Below are positions 50,142 to 58,522 of a DNA stretch of 64,000 nucleotides, in pieces. Under the pieces are notes generated by a model that saw only the letters and a program-made list of their open reading frames with translations, searched no databases and was not told where the DNA came from. Source of the stretch: Shimia_B sp038528385 (GTDB lineage: Bacteria; Pseudomonadota; Alphaproteobacteria; Rhodobacterales; Rhodobacteraceae); contig JBCBET010000005.1 in the NCBI GenBank assembly GCA_038528385.1, positions 1 to 64,000 on the forward strand, read 5' to 3'. Numbering within the stretch: the first letter of the stretch is position 1; each line of letters begins with the position of its first letter. The position numbers were made by a program, and so were the translations under genes.

Positions 50142-52306
50142 CCGCCGATGAGGTCCAGCCAGCCATCTTCGTCGATGGTCTCGATGCCGAGCTCTTCGGC
50201 CTTCTTGGCCTTGGATCCCGCAGCCGGGCCCGCCACGAGGAGGTCGGTCTTGGCGCTGACCGACCCCGAGACCTTCGCCCCCAGCGCCTCGGCGCGGGCC
50301 TTCGCCTCGGCGCGGGTCATCTTTTCCAACGTTCCGGTGAAGACCACCGTCTTACCCGCAACGGGCGAGCTCTGCGCCGGTGCGGCCTCGTCCTCGATCG
50401 TGAGCTCTGCGGCCAGCCGGTCGATGGAGGCGCGCTCGCGGTCCTGCGCGAAGGTGGTGATGAGGGAGGCGGCGAGCGTCTGGCCGATGCCGTCCACGCC
50501 CAGAAGGTCCTGCCAGGCGGAGCTCGTCGCCAGCGCCTCCTTGGTCTGCGCCTCCATGGCCGGTTCCCGCGCGGCGTTGTGCATGGCCTCCGTGAAGGCG
50601 TGCCAGCTGCCGTAATGGCGCGCGATGAGGCGCGCGGCGGCCTCGCCCACGTGGCGGATGCCCAGGCCGAAGAGGACGCGGGAGAAGGCGAAGTTCCGCC
50701 GCGCCTCGATCCCGGCAAAGAGATTTTCGGCGGATTTCGCGCCGTAGCCCTCGCGATTGGCGAGCTTGGAGACGTTTTCCGCGTCCCGCGCGGCCAGGGT
50801 GAAGATGTCGGCGGGCTCGCGGATGGGGAGCGTGTCGTCGGCGTAGAACATCTCGATCTGTTTCGCGCCGAGGCCGTCGATGTCCATGGCCCCGCGGGAC
50901 ACGAAATGCTTGAGCTTTTCCACCGCCTGCGCCGGGCAGATGAGGCCGCCGGTGCAGCGGTGGACGGCGTCGCCATCTTCCCGGATGGCCTCGGAGCCGC
51001 ATTCCGGGCAGGTGCTGGGGAAGCGGAAGGGCTCCGTCCCCGAAGGCCGCTTGCCGAGGTCCACGTCGGAGACCTTCGGGATGACGTCGCCCGCCCGGTA
51101 GACCTGCACCCAGTCGCCGGCGCGGATGTCCTTGCCGCCGCGGATCTCGCCGCCCTTGTTGTCGCGCCCGGCGATGTAGTCCTCGTTGTGGAGCGTGGCG
51201 TTGGAGACGACGACGCCGCCCACGGTGACGGGCGTGAGGCGCGCCACGGGCGAGAGCGCGCCGGTGCGGCCCACCTGAATGTCGATGGCCTCGAGCCGCG
51301 TCCAGGCGAGCTCGGCCGGGAATTTGTGCGCGATGGCCCAGCGGGGCGTGCTGGAGCGGAAGCCCATGCGCGACTGCAGCGCGAGGTCGTCGACCTTGTA
51401 GACGACGCCGTCGATGTCATAGCCGAGCGTCGCGCGCTTCTGCTCGATCTCGCGGTAGTGGGCGAGCATCTCCTCGGGCGTGTCGCAGCGCTTGGTGAGC
51501 GAGTTGGTGGAAAAGCCGAGTTCGGCCATGCGCGCGATGGCGCCGAGCTGCGTGTCCGCCAGCGGCTCCGACAGTGCGCCCCAGCTATAGGCGAAGAAGC
51601 GCAGCGGACGGGCGGCGGTGATGCCGCTGTCGAGCTGGCGCAGCGAACCGGCCGCGGCGTTGCGCGGGTTGGCGAAGGTCTTTGCGCCCTTTTCGGCCTG
51701 CGCGGCATTGAGCGCCTCGAAATCGGCATGGGCCATGTAGACCTCGCCCCGGATTTCGAGGAGCTCCGGCGCGGCCTCGAGCGTCTCCGGCACGTCCGCG
51801 ATGGTGCGGGCGTTGGCGGTGACGTCCTCGCCCACGGCCCCGTCGCCCCGCGTGGCCGCCTGCACGAGCTTGCCCTTTTCATAACGCAACGCGAGCGACA
51901 GACCGTCGATCTTGGGTTCCGCCGTGTAGGCGAGACCGGCCTCCGCCCCGACCCCGAGGTATTTGCGCGTGCGCGCGTCGAACTCGGCGACGTCGGCATC
52001 GTCGAAGGCATTGGCGAGCGACATCATCCGCACGGCATGGGTGACCTTGCCGAAGGCTTCGTTGACCGCCGCGCCCACCTGCTCCGACGGGCTGTCCTCG
52101 CGCATGAGATCTGGAAAGCGCGCCTCGATGGCGGCGTTCCGGGCCTTCAGCGCGTCATAGTCGGCATCAGAGATCTCGGGCGCGTCGTCGGTATGGTAGG
52201 CGCGGTTGGCGCGGGCGAGCTTGCCCGCGAGGACGGCCAGTTCCTCGGCGGCCTCGCTCTCCGTCAGGTCCTCGATCTCGACCGTGCTCTGAGCTGTCTT
52301 CGCCAT
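50138..52306 (-). CDS. ligA: NAD+-dependent DNA ligase LigA
   Basis: Essential ligase sealing nicks in replication and repair; 722 residues. The adenylated lysine is K132 (EPKIDGLSLAL). Domain Ia, the nucleotidyltransferase and the OB fold (PRWAIAHKFPAE region) come first. They are followed by the four-cysteine zinc finger (CPECG with a later HRCTGGLICPAQ), helix-hairpin-helix repeats (LGIRHVGEAAARLIARHYG) and a C-terminal BRCT domain from about residue 645. Complete and of standard length. It is followed by recG with a 4-nt overlap. Confidence 0.97.
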   Translation of the reverse strand: MAKTAQSTVEIEDLTESEAAEELAVLAGKLARANRAYHTDDAPEISDADYDALKARNAAIEARFPDLMREDSPSEQVGAAVNEAFGKVTHAVRMMSLANAFDDADVAEFDARTRKYLGVGAEAGLAYTAEPKIDGLSLALRYEKGKLVQAATRGDGAVGEDVTANARTIADVPETLEAAPELLEIRGEVYMAHADFEALNAAQAEKGAKTFANPRNAAAGSLRQLDSGITAARPLRFFAYSWGALSEPLADTQLGAIARMAELGFSTNSLTKRCDTPEEMLAHYREIEQKRATLGYDIDGVVYKVDDLALQSRMGFRSSTPRWAIAHKFPAELAWTRLEAIDIQVGRTGALSPVARLTPVTVGGVVVSNATLHNEDYIAGRDNKGGEIRGGKDIRAGDWVQVYRAGDVIPKVSDVDLGKRPSGTEPFRFPSTCPECGSEAIREDGDAVHRCTGGLICPAQAVEKLKHFVSRGAMDIDGLGAKQIEMFYADDTLPIREPADIFTLAARDAENVSKLANREGYGAKSAENLFAGIEARRNFAFSRVLFGLGIRHVGEAAARLIARHYGSWHAFTEAMHNAAREPAMEAQTKEALATSSAWQDLLGVDGIGQTLAASLITTFAQDRERASIDRLAAELTIEDEAAPAQSSPVAGKTVVFTGTLEKMTRAEAKARAEALGAKVSGSVSAKTDLLVAGPAAGSKAKKAEELGIETIDEDGWLDLIGG

Positions 52307-52338
52307 GCATCCTGCCCGTGGTCACCTTCTGGGAGGTG

Positions 52339-52539
52339 TTAGGCCGCGTGGCGGGATGCGTCCAGCCTTGCGCCCTTGCCGAATGCCGCGAACGCCCTGG
52401 GGGCCTGCCCGTCCAAGGAGCATCGTCGCGGGTTTTCGGCGCAGTAGAGGTCATGCCAGCAGGTGCAAGACGCGGTGCCCCGTCCGCGCAAGACCCAAGA
52501 AGGCCGCGCGTGGCGACCGTAGGGACATGCGAGAAACAA
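52339..52539 (-). CDS. Possible small Cys/His-rich protein between ctrA and ligA
   Basis: 66 codons from a TTG (52539) to TAA (52339). The middle shows a compact cysteine cluster, TASCTCWHDLYC followed by ENPRRCSLDGQAPRAF (about residues 23-50). The chain ends in GARLDASRHAA. Third codon positions are mostly G or C, as in real genes of this window. Against it: a TTG start, no clear ribosome site and no recognised family. If real, the four or five cysteines and the histidine could bind a metal. It is the only good coding candidate in the 334-bp gap. Confidence 0.42.
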   Translation of the reverse strand: MFLACPYGRHARPSWVLRGRGTASCTCWHDLYCAENPRRCSLDGQAPRAFAAFGKGARLDASRHAA

Positions 52540-52640
52540 TCCGGCGCCCTCGACTGCACAGCGGCGCCGTCAACGTTAGGGAAATTCGTTACGCCTAATT
52601 GGCTGCGGCAGTGCTCAAGGAACGGCGAAAGCCCGCCGCG

Positions 52641-53354
52641 TCAGGCGCGGATGGCCACAGGCGCCTCTTCGGCCGCGCGTTCGGGATCGCGCAGCACATA
52701 GCCGCGGCCCCACACCGTTTCGATGTGGTTTTGGCCGTCCGTCGCGGTCGAGAGCTTCTTGCGCAGTTTGCAGATGAAGACGTCGATGATCTTCAGCTCC
52801 GGTTCGTCCATCCCGCCATAGAGGTGGTTGAGGAACATCTCCTTCGTCAGCGTCGTGCCCTTGCGCAGCGAGAGGAGCTCGAGCATTTGATATTCCTTGC
52901 CGGTGAGGTGCACGCTCTTGCCGTCCACCTCCACGGTCTTGGCGTCGAGGTTCACCACCACGCGACCGGTCTTGATGATGCTTTGTGCATGGCCCTTGGA
53001 GCGGCGGATGATCGCGTGGATGCGGGCGACGAGCTCTTCACGGTGGAAAGGCTTCGTCATGTAATCGTCGGCGCCGAAGCCGAACCCCTTGATCTTGCTT
53101 TCGGTGTCGGTGTCGCCCGACAGGATCAGGATCGGCGTTTCGATCCGACTCAGCCGGAGCTGGCGCAGCACCTCGAGCCCGTTCATGTCCGGAAGATTGA
53201 TGTCGAGCAGAATAAGATCATAGTCATAGAGCTTGGCGAGGTCGATCCCCTCTTCGCCCATATCGGTGGCGTACACATTGAGATTGGCATGGGTGAGCAT
53301 CAATTCGATGCTCTTGGACGTGGTGGGGTCGTCTTCCACAAGCAGTACGCGCAT
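52641..53354 (-). CDS. ctrA: Cell-cycle response regulator CtrA
   Basis: OmpR-type response regulator controlling cell cycle, motility and gene-transfer agents in alphaproteobacteria; 237 residues. The receiver domain has Asp51 (LILLDINLPDMNG), at the same position as in Caulobacter CtrA, plus TKPFHREELVARI. The C-terminal winged helix contains LTGKEYQMLELLSLRKGTTLTKEMF (cited by ends, about 148-172) and ETVWGRGYVLRDP. ATG 53354 has GGAGGAAG upstream; the frame to 53399 is rejected. A CtrA box at 53403 suggests autoregulation. sciP lies directly upstream on the same strand. Confidence 0.97.
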   Translation of the reverse strand: MRVLLVEDDPTTSKSIELMLTHANLNVYATDMGEEGIDLAKLYDYDLILLDINLPDMNGLEVLRQLRLSRIETPILILSGDTDTESKIKGFGFGADDYMTKPFHREELVARIHAIIRRSKGHAQSIIKTGRVVVNLDAKTVEVDGKSVHLTGKEYQMLELLSLRKGTTLTKEMFLNHLYGGMDEPELKIIDVFICKLRKKLSTATDGQNHIETVWGRGYVLRDPERAAEEAPVAIRA

Positions 53355-53402
53355 CAACACTTCCTCCGAATGGCCCGCTGACGACACATTCGCAGCCAAT
53401 GG

Positions 53403-53417
53403 TTAATACCGCGTTAC
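53403..53417. promoter_or_regulatory. CtrA box upstream of ctrA
   Basis: TTAA-TACCGCG-TTAC matches TTAA-N7-TTAA at 7 of 8 positions. On the opposite strand it contains TTAACCAT, the preferred CtrA half-site. It lies about 50 bp upstream of the ctrA start, in the sciP-ctrA gap. Confidence 0.65.
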
Positions 53418-53443
53418 CATGAAAAAATCCTTTTCACCACAAC

Positions 53444-53722
53444 TTAAGGTTGCCGGTATTGCTTCAGCGCCGTGGCCTTCAGCGCCTTCTCCCCGTGCTT
53501 GGTCACCGCATTCATCCAGCTCTCAAGCTCCTCCATGCTCAGCGCGTAGAGCTGGCAGGCCTCCTCGCGCGTGATCAGCCCTGACAGGATCCCCTTGATG
53601 ACGGTGGCTTTCCTGCTGGCCACCCAGCGGGTGGTGTTGACGGGCGGCAGATCCGCACGGGTCATGACGCTGCCATCGGGCAGTGTCACGGTCCTCGGGC
53701 CATCCAACTTCTTCAAGAACAT
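53444..53722 (-). CDS. sciP: CtrA inhibitor SciP (DUF1153 family)
   Basis: 92-residue DUF1153 protein. In Caulobacter SciP is a small DNA-binding protein that blocks CtrA-activated transcription early in the cell cycle. The family core is seen: MFLKKLDGPRTVTLPDGSVM at the start, RWVASRKATVIKGILSGLITREEA (30-53, cited by ends), and the end KHGEKALKATALKQYRQP. ATG 53722 matches the family N-terminus; a GTG at 53731 is also in frame. It sits 89 bp upstream of ctrA on the same strand, which makes a compact regulator/inhibitor pair. It is divergent from mnmA. Confidence 0.92.
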   Translation of the reverse strand: MFLKKLDGPRTVTLPDGSVMTRADLPPVNTTRWVASRKATVIKGILSGLITREEACQLYALSMEELESWMNAVTKHGEKALKATALKQYRQP

Positions 53723-53795
53723 GACTCTCACTCTTTTGCGCGACCTTTCCGTCCCTCATGCTCCCGCTTCGCTTAACGGGCGATGAAACGCGCCC

Positions 53796-53823
53796 TTGTG
53801 AGTGTGTCGCATTTTTCTATATT
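53796..53823 (+). promoter_or_regulatory. Probable mnmA promoter
   Basis: TTGTGA (53796-53801), a 16-bp spacer and TATATT (53818-53823) lie in an AT-rich stretch 27 bp before the mnmA ATG, with AAAGGA (53838-53843) as ribosome site. Confidence 0.6.
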
Positions 53824-53850
53824 CCAGCTTTCTCACCAAAGGATGCACTG

Positions 53851-54993
53851 ATGTCGCTCGACATGGCCCCCGAACTGAACTCGCTCGGTTTTGCAAAGCC
53901 TCCCGCGGAGACGCGGGTGGTGGTTGCGATGTCGGGCGGCGTGGACAGCTCCGTGGTGGCCGCCGAGCTCGCGCGCGAGGGCTACGATGTCGTCGGCGTC
54001 ACGCTCCAGCTCTACGACCACGGCGCGGCGCTAGCAAAGAAAGGCGCCTGCTGCGCGGGCCGTGACATCCACGATGCGCGCCGCGTGGCCGAGGAAATGG
54101 GGTTTCCGCACTACGTGCTCGACTACGAGAACACCTTTCGCGAGGCGGTCATCGACGAGTTCGCTGACAGCTACCTCGCCGGCGCCACGCCAGTGCCCTG
54201 CATCCGCTGCAACGAACGGGTGAAGTTCCGCGACCTCCTCGAAACCGCCAAGGACCTCGAGGCCGATTGCATGGCCACCGGGCACTACATCCAGCGCAAG
54301 ATCGGCGCGGCCGGGCCGGAGCTGCACATGGCCGCCGATCCCGTGCGCGACCAGAGCTATTTCCTGTTCTCCACCACCCGGGAACAGCTCGATTACCTGC
54401 GCTTCCCGCTGGGGCATCTGAGCACGAAGGCGGAGACGCGCGCGCTCGCGGCCAAGCACGGGCTGCCCGTGGCCGACAAGCCCGACAGCCAGGACATCTG
54501 CTTTGTCCCGAACGGCGACTACGCCGCCGTCATCGAAAAGCTGCGCCCGGGGGCGGCCGATCCGGGCGAGATCGCCCATGTGGACGGTCGCGTGCTCGGT
54601 ACCCATGGGGGCGTCATCCACTACACGATCGGCCAGCGCCGGGGGCTCGGGATCGGCGGCCTCGACGAGCCGCTTTACGTGGTGAGGCTCGATGTCGATG
54701 CCCGCCGCGTGGTGGTGGGGCCCAAGGAGATGCTCGCCACGCGCCGTGTGCCGGTGGCGGATGTGAACTGGCTGGGGGACGCGCCTTTCGAGAGCCGCGA
54801 CGCCTGGGAGATCACCGCCAAGGTCCGCTCCACCCGTCCGCCGCGGGAGGCCGTACTGCGCCCCACGGGGCCGCGCACGGCGGAGGTGGAGCTTGTGGTG
54901 GCCGAGGAAGGCATCAGTCCCGGCCAGGCCTGCGTGTTCTACGCGCCGGACAGCCCTCGGGTGCTCGGCGGCGGCTGGATCGTCCGCGGCTGA
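53851..54993 (+). CDS. mnmA: tRNA-specific 2-thiouridylase MnmA
   Basis: Adds sulfur to wobble U34 of tRNA-Lys, -Glu and -Gln; 380 residues from ATG 53851. The PP-loop is MSGGVDSS (27-34), the catalytic cysteine lies in TPVPCIRCNE, and the second catalytic cysteine is in DSQDICFV. The C-terminal beta-barrel carries HYTIGQRRGLGIGG. The longer frame to 53758 would cross the promoter and is rejected. Transcribed alone, divergent from sciP and convergent with lpxB. Confidence 0.96.
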   Translation: MSLDMAPELNSLGFAKPPAETRVVVAMSGGVDSSVVAAELAREGYDVVGVTLQLYDHGAALAKKGACCAGRDIHDARRVAEEMGFPHYVLDYENTFREAVIDEFADSYLAGATPVPCIRCNERVKFRDLLETAKDLEADCMATGHYIQRKIGAAGPELHMAADPVRDQSYFLFSTTREQLDYLRFPLGHLSTKAETRALAAKHGLPVADKPDSQDICFVPNGDYAAVIEKLRPGAADPGEIAHVDGRVLGTHGGVIHYTIGQRRGLGIGGLDEPLYVVRLDVDARRVVVGPKEMLATRRVPVADVNWLGDAPFESRDAWEITAKVRSTRPPREAVLRPTGPRTAEVELVVAEEGISPGQACVFYAPDSPRVLGGGWIVRG

Positions 54994-55075
54994 GACCGGG
55001 GCGGGCGGCGCAGGCGGTAGCGAGAAGCCAGCCCGTCGTTCCCCGAGGTATGCCGGGGCCGAGGGACGGGAGAGG

Positions 55076-56236
55076 TCAGGCGGCTCCTAGGTCCAACCGC
55101 TCCAGCACCGACCGGGCGGCGCGGAGGCCCGGGGCCTCACCCCCCTGCCCCAACCGCGCCATCGTGAGCGCCATGGCCGCGTCCTGGGTCGTGGTGTCGT
55201 GGGCCAGGGCATCGAGCGCGGGCGCGATGGCCTCCGCGCGGCACGCCCTGCCGATGAATTCGGGGACGGCGCGGGTCTCGCTGACGAGGTTGACCAGCGT
55301 GACCGTGTCGGTGAGGAGGCGCGCGTTCACATAGCTGCGCGTGAGCCAGTTCATGTCGTAGGCGATGACCATGGGCGTCCCTGCGGCGGCGAGTTCCAGG
55401 GACACCGTGCCGGAGGCCGCGAGCGCCAGATTGGCCGCCGCCATGGCGACGCGGCGCTCCTCTGCTGCGTCCGACGCGCCCATGCCCTCGCCCGTCAGGA
55501 GGAGTGGCCGCGTCGGGAGCCGCTCCGAGAGCGCCCGCACGCGCGGCGCGATATGGGGCAGCGTGGGCAGGATCACGGGCCAGTCCCGAAGGGCCGACCG
55601 CCCGATGGCCTCGGCGAAGATCGGGATGAGACGCTCCACCTCTCCCGCGCGGGAGCCGGGGAGGAGGACGAGCGCGCGGCTGTCACCGAGGCCGTGCCGC
55701 GTCCGGAACGCGCGGCTGGCCTCCTCCGACACGGGCGCCCTCGCCACGATGGGGTGCCCAACGAAGTCGCAGGTCATGCCATGGGCGGTCATGTAAGGCG
55801 GCTCGAAGGGAAAGAGCGCGAGCACGTGGTCCACGATCGGCGCCATTCGCGCCGCGCGCCCGGGCCGCCATGCCCAGACCGTGGGCGCGACATAGTGCAG
55901 GGTCGGGATCTCCGACGCGGCCTTCACCTGTTTCGCCACCCGCAACGAGAAATCCGGACTGTCGATGGTGAGGATGGCATCCGGGCGCCAGGCCAAGGCG
56001 GCATCGGCGGTCTCCCGGATGCGGCGCTTCAGCGCGAAGTACTTGGGCAGAACCTCCGCGATCCCCATCACGGAAAGCTCCTCCATGGGAAAGAGGCTCT
56101 CCATGCCCGCCGCCTGCATCTGGGGTCCGGCCACGCCTCGCAGCTCCATCCCCGGCCGGAGCGCCTTCAGGCCAGCGATCAGTGCCGCGCCCAGGGCGTC
56201 GCCGGAGGGCTCCCCGGCCGTGATGAAAAGCTTCAC
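55076..56236 (-). CDS. lpxB: Lipid-A-disaccharide synthase
   Basis: Glycosyltransferase joining UDP-2,3-diacylglucosamine and lipid X; 386 residues from GTG 56236 (KLFITAGEPSGD). Family motifs are GEPSGD (7-12), IDSPDFSLRVAK, HYVAPTVWAWRPGRA and LLPGSRAGEV. The longer frame to 56563 runs inside lpxI and is rejected. The GTG overlaps the lpxI stop (GTGA). Last gene of the bamA-ompH-fabZ-lpxA-lpxI-lpxB run. Confidence 0.95.
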   Translation of the reverse strand: MKLFITAGEPSGDALGAALIAGLKALRPGMELRGVAGPQMQAAGMESLFPMEELSVMGIAEVLPKYFALKRRIRETADAALAWRPDAILTIDSPDFSLRVAKQVKAASEIPTLHYVAPTVWAWRPGRAARMAPIVDHVLALFPFEPPYMTAHGMTCDFVGHPIVARAPVSEEASRAFRTRHGLGDSRALVLLPGSRAGEVERLIPIFAEAIGRSALRDWPVILPTLPHIAPRVRALSERLPTRPLLLTGEGMGASDAAEERRVAMAAANLALAASGTVSLELAAAGTPMVIAYDMNWLTRSYVNARLLTDTVTLVNLVSETRAVPEFIGRACRAEAIAPALDALAHDTTTQDAAMALTMARLGQGGEAPGLRAARSVLERLDLGAA

Positions 56237-57111
56237 GGCCGCACCCAGAGGAAGAGACCGGCGGCCTCCGCCTCCGCAACGGTGGTCTCCCGCTCGAGCA
56301 CGAGCACGCCACCGGCGGCGATGACGATCCCTTCGAGCCCGGCCTCCGCGGCGTTTCGAACCGTCCCCGGGCCGATGGTGGGCATGTCCACGCGGAGCTC
56401 CTGGCCGGGCTTCGGCGCCTTGAAGAGGAGACCGCCCGGTGGCAGGCCGGGGTCCCGCGTCGCCTGGAGCGCGGCGGGCCCGGGCCACCAATCGGCGGCG
56501 AGGCCCATCGGGTCCGGCCCGGTCGGGAGCACCTGGCGCGACAGAAGTGACCGGATCATCCAATCGGTCCCGGGCAACGCCTCCACGGCGAGCGCCTGAC
56601 CCGCGGCGACGATGCAGGCCTGTCCCACATCGGCGGCCCCGAGGGCCGCGACGATCGCCGCCCCGCGCGCGGCGTCTGTCACGTGCTCTTCCGTGACCGC
56701 GCCCGCGAGGAGCCCGGGGGCCGGCAGGAGGTCAGGGGCGATGGCCCCGGCGCCGATCACCTCGAAGCCCGCCTCTTCGAGGATCGCGACCAGAGCCCGC
56801 AAGGCGCCGTCGTCCCCGTGTCTCAGCGCGTCGGTGAGCCGGGGCACCAGGGGTGCCGTGGCGGCGTCTATCGCGGAGGGGTCGATGGCGGGCCGCGTCA
56901 CCTTGCCTGCAAGGCACAGGCGCGTGACGCCTTCGGATCGAAACGTGTCGAATACGCTGCCGAGATGCTCCAGCCGGAAAGTGAGATCGGGGGAGAGGTC
57001 GTCGGGCCCATGGCCCGCCAGCGCCGCGACGAAGGGCGGCTCCGGGACCTGCGAGACGATCTCGCGCGGCAGCGCACCCGCACCGGCGATGAGCGCCAGG
57101 CGTCCGGTCAT
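56233..57111 (-). CDS. lpxI: UDP-2,3-diacylglucosamine pyrophosphatase LpxI
   Basis: Cleaves UDP-2,3-diacylglucosamine to lipid X; the alphaproteobacterial replacement for LpxH. 292 residues. N-terminal domain: LALIAGAGALPREIV. Central metal/active-site region: EEHVTDAARGAAIVAALGAADVGQACIVAAG (cited by its ends). C-terminal domain: FKAPKPGQELRVDMPTIGPGTV with ATP-grasp-unrelated DUF1009 features. ATG 57111 overlaps the lpxA stop by 4 nt; the upstream frame inside lpxA is rejected. Context between lpxA and lpxB confirms the assignment. Confidence 0.93.
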   Translation of the reverse strand: MTGRLALIAGAGALPREIVSQVPEPPFVAALAGHGPDDLSPDLTFRLEHLGSVFDTFRSEGVTRLCLAGKVTRPAIDPSAIDAATAPLVPRLTDALRHGDDGALRALVAILEEAGFEVIGAGAIAPDLLPAPGLLAGAVTEEHVTDAARGAAIVAALGAADVGQACIVAAGQALAVEALPGTDWMIRSLLSRQVLPTGPDPMGLAADWWPGPAALQATRDPGLPPGGLLFKAPKPGQELRVDMPTIGPGTVRNAAEAGLEGIVIAAGGVLVLERETTVAEAEAAGLFLWVRP

Positions 57112-57896
57112 TTCGGGGTCAGGAAGCCGCGGTCGCTTTCCCCGCCGGTGATGAAGCGGACCATGTCCTGCACATAGGCGCTTTCGCTTTCGTCCTTGAG
57201 GCGGCGCGCGCGGTCGAGAAAGGCGCCGTCGCCCTGAGCGAGCATCTGGAAGGCCGCGCGGAGGGCGGTGATGTCGCTCCGCGCCACGCCGCGGCGCTTG
57301 AGACCCACGAGGTTGAGCCCGTCGAGTTCGCCCCGGGCGCCCTGGACGAGGCCGTGGGGCATGACGTCGGCGGTGACCATGGAGAGCGCGCCGATGATCG
57401 CGCCGCGCCCGATGCGCACCCATTGGTGGATGCCGCTCAGCCCGCCGACGATGACGTCGTCCTCGAGCACGCAGTGACCCGCGATGGCCGCGGAATTCAC
57501 GACGATGACGCGGTCGCCGATCCGGGCGTCATGGGCGATGTGGCAACCGGCCATGAAGAGTCCGTCATCGCCCACACGCGTCACGCCGCCGCCGCCCTCG
57601 GTGCCGGTGTTCATGGTTACGTGCTCGCGGATGCGGTTGCGCGCGCCGATCACGAGCTCGGAGGCCTCGCCCTTGAACTTTAGGTCCTGGGGGATCTCGC
57701 CCAGCACGGAGAAGGGGAAAACGACCGTCCCCTCGCCGATCCGGGTCCGTCCGCTGACGACGACATGGCTCTTCAGCTCCACGCCGGGGCCCAGCGTGAC
57801 GTCGGGGCCCACAATGGAGAACGGACCCACGCGGGCCGTGGGGTCGATTTCCGCACCGTCCTCGACGATCGCCGTGGGGTGGATCGGCCCGCTCAC
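57108..57896 (-). CDS. lpxA: UDP-N-acetylglucosamine O-acyltransferase LpxA
   Basis: First enzyme of lipid A synthesis; 262 residues from GTG 57896 (SGPIHPTAIVEDGAEIDP). Left-handed beta-helix hexapeptide repeats run from residue 5 to about 190. The catalytic His is in CHIAHDARIGD, followed by GGLSGIHQWVRIGRGAIIG. The C-terminal helical domain follows. Length and motifs are standard. The 97-bp gap to fabZ holds a short palindromic repeat. Confidence 0.95.
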   Translation of the reverse strand: MSGPIHPTAIVEDGAEIDPTARVGPFSIVGPDVTLGPGVELKSHVVVSGRTRIGEGTVVFPFSVLGEIPQDLKFKGEASELVIGARNRIREHVTMNTGTEGGGGVTRVGDDGLFMAGCHIAHDARIGDRVIVVNSAAIAGHCVLEDDVIVGGLSGIHQWVRIGRGAIIGALSMVTADVMPHGLVQGARGELDGLNLVGLKRRGVARSDITALRAAFQMLAQGDGAFLDRARRLKDESESAYVQDMVRFITGGESDRGFLTPK

Positions 57897-57907
57897 GGGC
57901 GCACCCG

Positions 57908-57928
57908 CTCCGGACCTGATCCGGGGCC
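57908..57928. repeat. Short palindromic intergenic repeat (Rhodobacterales type)
   Basis: CTCCGGACCTGATCCGGGG contains CCGGA (57910-57914) and TCCGG (57920-57924) as inverted arms. Such CCGGA-N5-TCCGG elements are scattered between genes in this order and read as PDLIRG when translated by chance. It lies between fabZ and lpxA. Confidence 0.5.
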
Positions 57929-57993
57929 TCCGTGGCAGGCGCGTGGCACGGGTCCGCCGCGCGGCCCGGCAGCGTGAGGCTGGCGGGCGCGCC

Positions 57994-58464
57994 TCACGCG
58001 GGCAGGTCCATCATGGCGGTGAACTCGGCCTGGCAGGCGAGCTCTCCGTCCACCGTCGCCCGACCCTCGAACTTCCAGACCTTGCCGCCCGCCTTGCCGC
58101 GCAGCGTCGTGAGGTCCATGCGCAGCACGTCGCCCGGAATGACCTTGCGGCGGAACTTGCAGCCGTCGATGGCCATGAAATAGATCAGCATCTCCTTGTC
58201 CGCGAGGCCGAGCGACGTCCCCACCATCACTGCCGCGGTCTGCGCCATGGCCTCCACAATGGTGACGCCGGGCATGATCGGCGTGCCGGGGAAGTGACCC
58301 TGGAAATGGGGCTCGTTCATGGTGACGTTCTTCCAGCCGGTGGCGGCGCGCGTCCCGTCGATGTCGGTGACGCGATCGACGAGGAGAAACGGATAGCGGT
58401 GCGGCAAAAGCCTTTGGATGAGTTGGATATCCGCGGTCTCGTGCGCGGAAGGGGCGTCTGTCAT
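57994..58464 (-). CDS. fabZ: 3-hydroxyacyl-ACP dehydratase FabZ
   Basis: Hotdog-fold dehydratase of fatty-acid elongation; 156 residues. The catalytic pair is His57 (PHFQGHFPG) and Glu71 (TIVEAMAQ). The core PHRYPFLLVDRV is at 21-32. ATG 58464 has AAGGACC upstream. It lies 58 bp after ompH and 97 bp before lpxA; supply of 3-hydroxyacyl-ACP links it to LpxA in the same cluster. Confidence 0.96.
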   Translation of the reverse strand: MTDAPSAHETADIQLIQRLLPHRYPFLLVDRVTDIDGTRAATGWKNVTMNEPHFQGHFPGTPIMPGVTIVEAMAQTAAVMVGTSLGLADKEMLIYFMAIDGCKFRRKVIPGDVLRMDLTTLRGKAGGKVWKFEGRATVDGELACQAEFTAMMDLPA

Positions 58465-58522
58465 GGAGGGTCCTTTCTGCCTCCCGCGGGGCTAGCAAGG
58501 GGGCGCGGCGCTGGCAAGCGCG

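Noticed and set aside
55010..55075. GC-rich partial inverted repeats between mnmA and lpxB, considered as a terminator
   Set aside because: The stems are short and interrupted and no T tract follows on either strand.
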